From: a virus
Virus record (IMG/VR): IMGVR_UViG_3300042516_003887
Coordinates: 1 to 24,166 of that record
Direction: 5' to 3' (one strand)
Length of the DNA stretch: 24,166 bases
Part shown: one piece after another, positions 22,351-24,166 of the stretch
Layout of the letters: every line of letters starts with the position of its first letter
Numbering within the stretch: the stretch's first letter is position 1
Notes under the pieces: generated by a model
What the model was told of the DNA's origin: nothing
What the model saw: only the letters and a program-made list of their open reading frames with translations
Databases searched by the model: none
Made by a program: the position numbers and the translations under genes

Positions 22351-22369
22351 GCGGGTTTTGCCCCGCCTC
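22348..22369 (-). terminator. GC-rich hairpin, near-identical to that at 23482
   Basis: GAGGCGGG, loop GCAAAA, CCCGCTTC gives an 8-bp stem with one G-T pair. It sits between the stop codon of the 104-residue gene and the next promoter box. It differs from the hairpin at 23482-23503 by a single base. Confidence 0.6.
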
Positions 22370-22377
22370 ATTTTTAC

Positions 22378-22692
22378 TTAGTAACTTACATTAACTTCTT
22401 CTATAATATCATTTGTCATTTCATTTATTTTTTGGGCAAGGGCCTTGTCCCAATCAATTCCCATTTCCAAATGAAATTGCTTAAACTTTCTCCAATTATT
22501 ATAACCTTCAATTGGTATGCCCATATATGTAATATCACTTATATCTGCAAATTCAATTTCATCTTCCCCTTCATTGGGCTCATTTAATGTGCCAAGTGTT
22601 CTACAAACTTGCATTTGTGCTTTACATTTTAATTCACCTACTTGGACCGGAACTTCGACCATAACCATTAATAACGTTTGTGTAACTTTCAT
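22378..22692 (-). CDS. Small acidic protein of unknown function, 104 aa
   Basis: The first 30 residues are beta-like and hydrophobic (MKVTQTLLMVMVEVPVQVGE, then LKCKAQMQVCRTLG), followed by an acidic stretch (NEPNEGEDEIEFADISDITY) and a helical C-terminus (WRKFKQFHLEMGIDWDKALA). It is the longest of the small cassette genes. Two cysteines near the start could pair or bind a ligand, but no motif is clear. The start lies exactly after the cassette leader. The function is unknown. Confidence 0.65.
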   Translation of the reverse strand: MKVTQTLLMVMVEVPVQVGELKCKAQMQVCRTLGTLNEPNEGEDEIEFADISDITYMGIPIEGYNNWRKFKQFHLEMGIDWDKALAQKINEMTNDIIEEVNVSY

Positions 22693-22730
22693 ATTTTTTA
22701 ATTTTTAATTGTGTAACGTAAATATATAAA
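22693..22730 (-). promoter_or_regulatory. Small-gene promoter cassette, copy 5
   Basis: TATATTTACG (22717-22726), leader TTACACAATTAAAAATTAAA then AAAT and ATG at 22692. No strong hairpin is visible upstream. Confidence 0.5.
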
Positions 22731-22741
22731 CGAAACGCTGC

Positions 22742-22966
22742 CTAATCTAATGTTGCTAATTGCATCATAGTATTAACAATTACTTCATGGGCAGTGTGTG
22801 TTTCATAACCCATATCTTCATAAATGTTAACTAGGTCGAGCAATGTATTTGCCCTTTCAAATTTATTTTCTGTTTCACCAATAACAGAATCAGGTACTTC
22901 ATTATCGTATTGTATTTCTACTTCGCCCTGACATAATATGCCTTTTAATTGTTCAAATGTTATCAT
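22742..22966 (-). CDS. Small acidic helical protein, 74 aa
   Basis: The sequence (MITFEQLKGILCQGEVEIQY, then DNEVPDSVIGETENKFERAN and TLLDLVNIYEDMGYETHTAH) is acidic and largely helical. The C-terminus EVIVNTMMQLATLD is another helix. There are no membrane segments and no known motif. It is preceded by its own cassette, and its stop lies close to the next one. The function is unknown; small acidic early phage proteins often bind host factors, but nothing here identifies a target. Confidence 0.65.
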   Translation of the reverse strand: MITFEQLKGILCQGEVEIQYDNEVPDSVIGETENKFERANTLLDLVNIYEDMGYETHTAHEVIVNTMMQLATLD

Positions 22967-22997
22967 AACTATTAATTTTATAACGTGAAGATATAAA
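22967..22997 (-). promoter_or_regulatory. Small-gene promoter cassette, copy 4
   Basis: TATCTTCACG (22984-22993), leader TTATAAAATTAATAGTT, ATG at 22966. Its box is the TATCTTC variant shared with copy 3. Confidence 0.45.
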
Positions 22998-23027
22998 TTG
23001 TGTTTTGCCCCACCCTATTTTATTTAA

Positions 23028-23246
23028 TTAATTTTTCCAATCACATCTATTATTTTCTTCTAATATACCTTCACTTATATAACACATATTTAATCTTTCT
23101 AATTCATCTATAAAATAACAAAATGCACTATTCCCATAATATTTAACACATTTATTATATACTTCACCTATACTTAATTCATTATTATAAATTTTAATAA
23201 TACAATTATCTACAATTTTTTTACTTCTTTTACTTAATTCTTTCAT
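23028..23246 (-). CDS. Small basic helical protein, 72 aa
   Basis: MKELSKRSKKIVDNCIIKIY opens a 72-residue, mostly helical protein with a basic N-terminus and an acidic C-terminus (CYISEGILEENNRCDWKN). Four cysteines (15, 33, 43 and 55, with another near the end) are scattered without a zinc-finger pattern. VYNKCVKYYGNSAFCYFIDE is rich in aromatics. Its DNA is markedly more AT-rich than that of the AT-hook genes on either side. I do not recognise it. It has its own cassette. Confidence 0.6.
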   Translation of the reverse strand: MKELSKRSKKIVDNCIIKIYNNELSIGEVYNKCVKYYGNSAFCYFIDELERLNMCYISEGILEENNRCDWKN

Positions 23247-23277
23247 ATTTTTTAATTTTATAACATGAAGATATGAA
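23247..23277 (-). promoter_or_regulatory. Small-gene promoter cassette, copy 3
   Basis: TATCTTCATG (23264-23274 region), leader TTATAAAATTAAAAAAT, ATG at 23246. A short GGGT...ACCC pairing lies immediately upstream. Confidence 0.45.
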
Positions 23278-23297
23278 TTGGGTCCTGCCCCACCCCA

Positions 23298-23453
23298 CTA
23301 AAATGAAATATAATCAATGGCTTTTTGACCTATCGATTTACCATCTTTAGTAATTTCATAATCAGGATCCATACCTGAAATCATAATATGAGCAATCAAA
23401 TCACCAATGCAGGTAAATTCGGCTCCGTAATAATCACATTTTAAACTATACAT
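23298..23453 (-). CDS. Small protein of unknown function, 51 aa
   Basis: I translated this frame by hand from an ATG at 23453 to a TAG at 23298. It begins MYSLKCDYYGAEFTCIGDLI, continues AHIMISGMDPDYEITKDGKS and ends IGQKAIDYISF. The composition is natural, and the ATG sits precisely behind a cassette, which is the main reason to accept so short a gene. The pattern suggests a small alpha/beta fold with two cysteines. Without it, the cassette and its strong hairpin at 23482 would serve nothing. No family is recognised. Confidence 0.65.
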   Translation of the reverse strand: MYSLKCDYYGAEFTCIGDLIAHIMISGMDPDYEITKDGKSIGQKAIDYISF

Positions 23454-23484
23454 ACTTATTAATTTTATAACGTAAATATAAGAA
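23454..23484 (-). promoter_or_regulatory. Small-gene promoter cassette, copy 2
   Basis: TATATTTACG (23471-23480), leader TTATAAAATTAATAAGT, ATG at 23453. It is close to the consensus of all copies. Confidence 0.5.
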
Positions 23485-23503
23485 GCGGGTTTTGCCCCGC
23501 TTC
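23482..23503 (-). terminator. Perfect GC-rich hairpin between small genes
   Basis: GAAGCGGG, loop GCAAAA, CCCGCTTC is a perfect 8-bp stem, 3 nt after the stop of the 57-residue gene and overlapping the edge of the next promoter box. It probably ends the upstream transcript; the TTCTTATATTT that follows is only partly T-rich. Confidence 0.65.
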
Positions 23504-23506
23504 AAA

Positions 23507-23680
23507 TTATTTACTATATTTTTCAATTTTAAGAATGTAACCCCAAACATAATCAGGAATCATATCCATCATATTGTTGTCATCGTAGTAGTCAACCAAA
23601 TGTTTAACATTAGCATTGATAATAGCTAACTTTTCCATGTAGTTTAGTTGTGTTAGTTCTTCGTCTAATTCTTTTGGCAT
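23507..23680 (-). CDS. Small acidic helical protein, 57 aa
   Basis: The start is placed at ATG 23680 (MPKELDEELTQLNYMEKLAI), directly after the cassette. The longer frame from 23719 would run through the promoter box. The sequence is acidic and helical (INANVKHLVDYYDDNNMMDM, then IPDYVWGYILKIEKYSK). An aspartate cluster (DYYDDNN) is visible but is not an EF-hand. The stop is followed at once by the perfect hairpin at 23482. The function is unknown. Confidence 0.65.
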   Translation of the reverse strand: MPKELDEELTQLNYMEKLAIINANVKHLVDYYDDNNMMDMIPDYVWGYILKIEKYSK

Positions 23681-23714
23681 ATATTTTAATTTTTGTGTAA
23701 CACAAATATATGAA
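23681..23714 (-). promoter_or_regulatory. Small-gene promoter cassette, copy 1
   Basis: TATATTTGTG (23701-23710) contains an exact TAnnTTTG, the Bacteroidota -7 consensus, followed by TTACACAAAAATTAAAATAT and ATG at 23680. This copy is the best link between the repeat family and a host-type promoter. Confidence 0.55.
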
Positions 23715-23725
23715 CACAATTTGGC

Positions 23726-24166
23726 CTACCTACGATTTGATTTAGGTCGTCCACGTTTACCCCCTGTACGGACACGAGTCGCTGCTTTCGCTGCAACACG
23801 ACTCGCAATAACAGCGTCGCTTACTTTTGGTCGGCCGCGTTTACCCCCTGTTTTAGCCTTAACGATTGGTGTTTTATCTGATTTTGGACGGCCACGTTTA
23901 CCACCACTACGTTCCGATTTAGCTATTTTCTCGGCGTCGCGTGCTGCCTTAAGTGCTGGGTCTAGTGCTGGTCTACCCCGTTTCCCTGTTGATTCCGGTT
24001 TCGGTTTAGCGCTACGCTTCGCGTCGCGTTCTTTCTGCTTAGCAATTTTCTCCGCGGTGCGGTGCATTTTGTCTAATGTCTTCTTATGTTTAATTACGGC
24101 TGGATGTATAATAACCTGATCCAAATCATAACATCTCAGTCCACCACTCTCGTCGCGTACCTCAAA
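23726..24166 (-). CDS. Four-AT-hook DNA-binding protein, 5' end beyond window
   Basis: The frame is open to the window edge (147 codons counting the stop). The segment before the TTG at 24124 (FEVRDESGGLRCYDLDQVII) reads like normal protein and no cassette precedes that TTG, so I treat the gene as truncated by the window. Four GKRGRP hooks lie about 28, 19 and 27 residues apart in the C-terminal 85 residues, each in G-K-R-G-R-P-[AK]. The linkers are Ala/Lys/Arg-rich helices (DPALKAARDAEKIAKSERSG, VSDAVIASRVAAKAATRVRT). A basic helical segment (KIAKQKERDAKRSAKPKPES) precedes the hooks. The protein should bind AT-rich DNA through the minor groove; an N-terminal domain of unknown type may lie outside the window. 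Confidence 0.8.
   Translation of the reverse strand, partial: FEVRDESGGLRCYDLDQVIIHPAVIKHKKTLDKMHRTAEKIAKQKERDAKRSAKPKPESTGKRGRPALDPALKAARDAEKIAKSERSGGKRGRPKSDKTPIVKAKTGGKRGRPKVSDAVIASRVAAKAATRVRTGGKRGRPKSNRR

Noticed and set aside
22342-22708. Plus-strand ORFs opposite the 104-residue gene
   Set aside because: They are antisense to a cassette-preceded gene; phenylalanine- and isoleucine-rich products reflect AT-rich complement.
23721-24119. 132-codon plus-strand ORF opposite the four-hook gene
   Set aside because: It is the antisense reading of the repeated KRGRP codons (GRPRLPPV repeats), an artefact of the hook repeats.

Overview
This window looks like part of a tailed (contractile-tail, T4-superfamily-like) phage genome whose host is probably a member of the Bacteroidota, such as a Flavobacterium relative. 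The phage assignment rests on a run of baseplate genes with recognisable gp5-, gp25- and gp6-like proteins and on a gp55-like late sigma factor. The host inference rests on AT-rich sequence, start regions that are A/T-rich and mostly lack Shine-Dalgarno sequences, and repeated upstream boxes resembling the Bacteroidota -7 element TAnnTTTG. Every gene I accept lies on the minus strand, so the transcriptional order runs from high to low coordinates.

The right part (about 18.97-24.17 kb) is an accessory, probably early-expressed array of very small genes (51-104 codons). Fourteen of them are preceded by near-copies of one short upstream cassette: a TATATTTACG or TATATTCACG box, an AT-rich leader, then ATG. 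Several cassettes also carry a GC-rich hairpin just upstream. The array encodes two multi-AT-hook proteins (three hooks at 21786-22040; four hooks at 23726 running off the window edge), a 68-residue protein with a textbook EF-hand calcium loop, several small membrane proteins and many unknowns. Between about 19.55 and 19.83 kb lies an unusually GC-rich, hairpin-rich stretch without a credible gene, which is a candidate structured RNA. Four genes here (18969-19139, 19374-19547, 20043-20198, 23298-23453) are very short (51-57 codons). For several others the longest open frame starts inside the promoter cassette, so I moved the start to the ATG that follows it.

The middle (16.69-18.89 kb) holds a free-standing gene for a protein with a duplicated glycine-rich hydrophobic module ending in a strong terminator, a G-run-rich stretch able to form G-quadruplexes, two small coiled-coil/membrane genes, and the gp55-like sigma factor.

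The left part (0-16.68 kb) is the late structural cluster: a small gp55-adjacent protein, a gp5-like hub/spike protein, a coiled-coil structural protein, gp25-like and gp6-like wedge proteins, a GH19 muramidase/endolysin, three conserved structural proteins including one of 1469 residues with a P2 gpI-like segment, three tail-fibre-like proteins, and two glycosyltransferases. An approximately 80-residue Thr-Ser tract in the last fibre protein, directly next to the glycosyltransferases, suggests a glycosylated virion appendage. Copies of ATATTTAT in intergenic gaps ahead of late genes are candidate late promoters read by the gp55-like factor.
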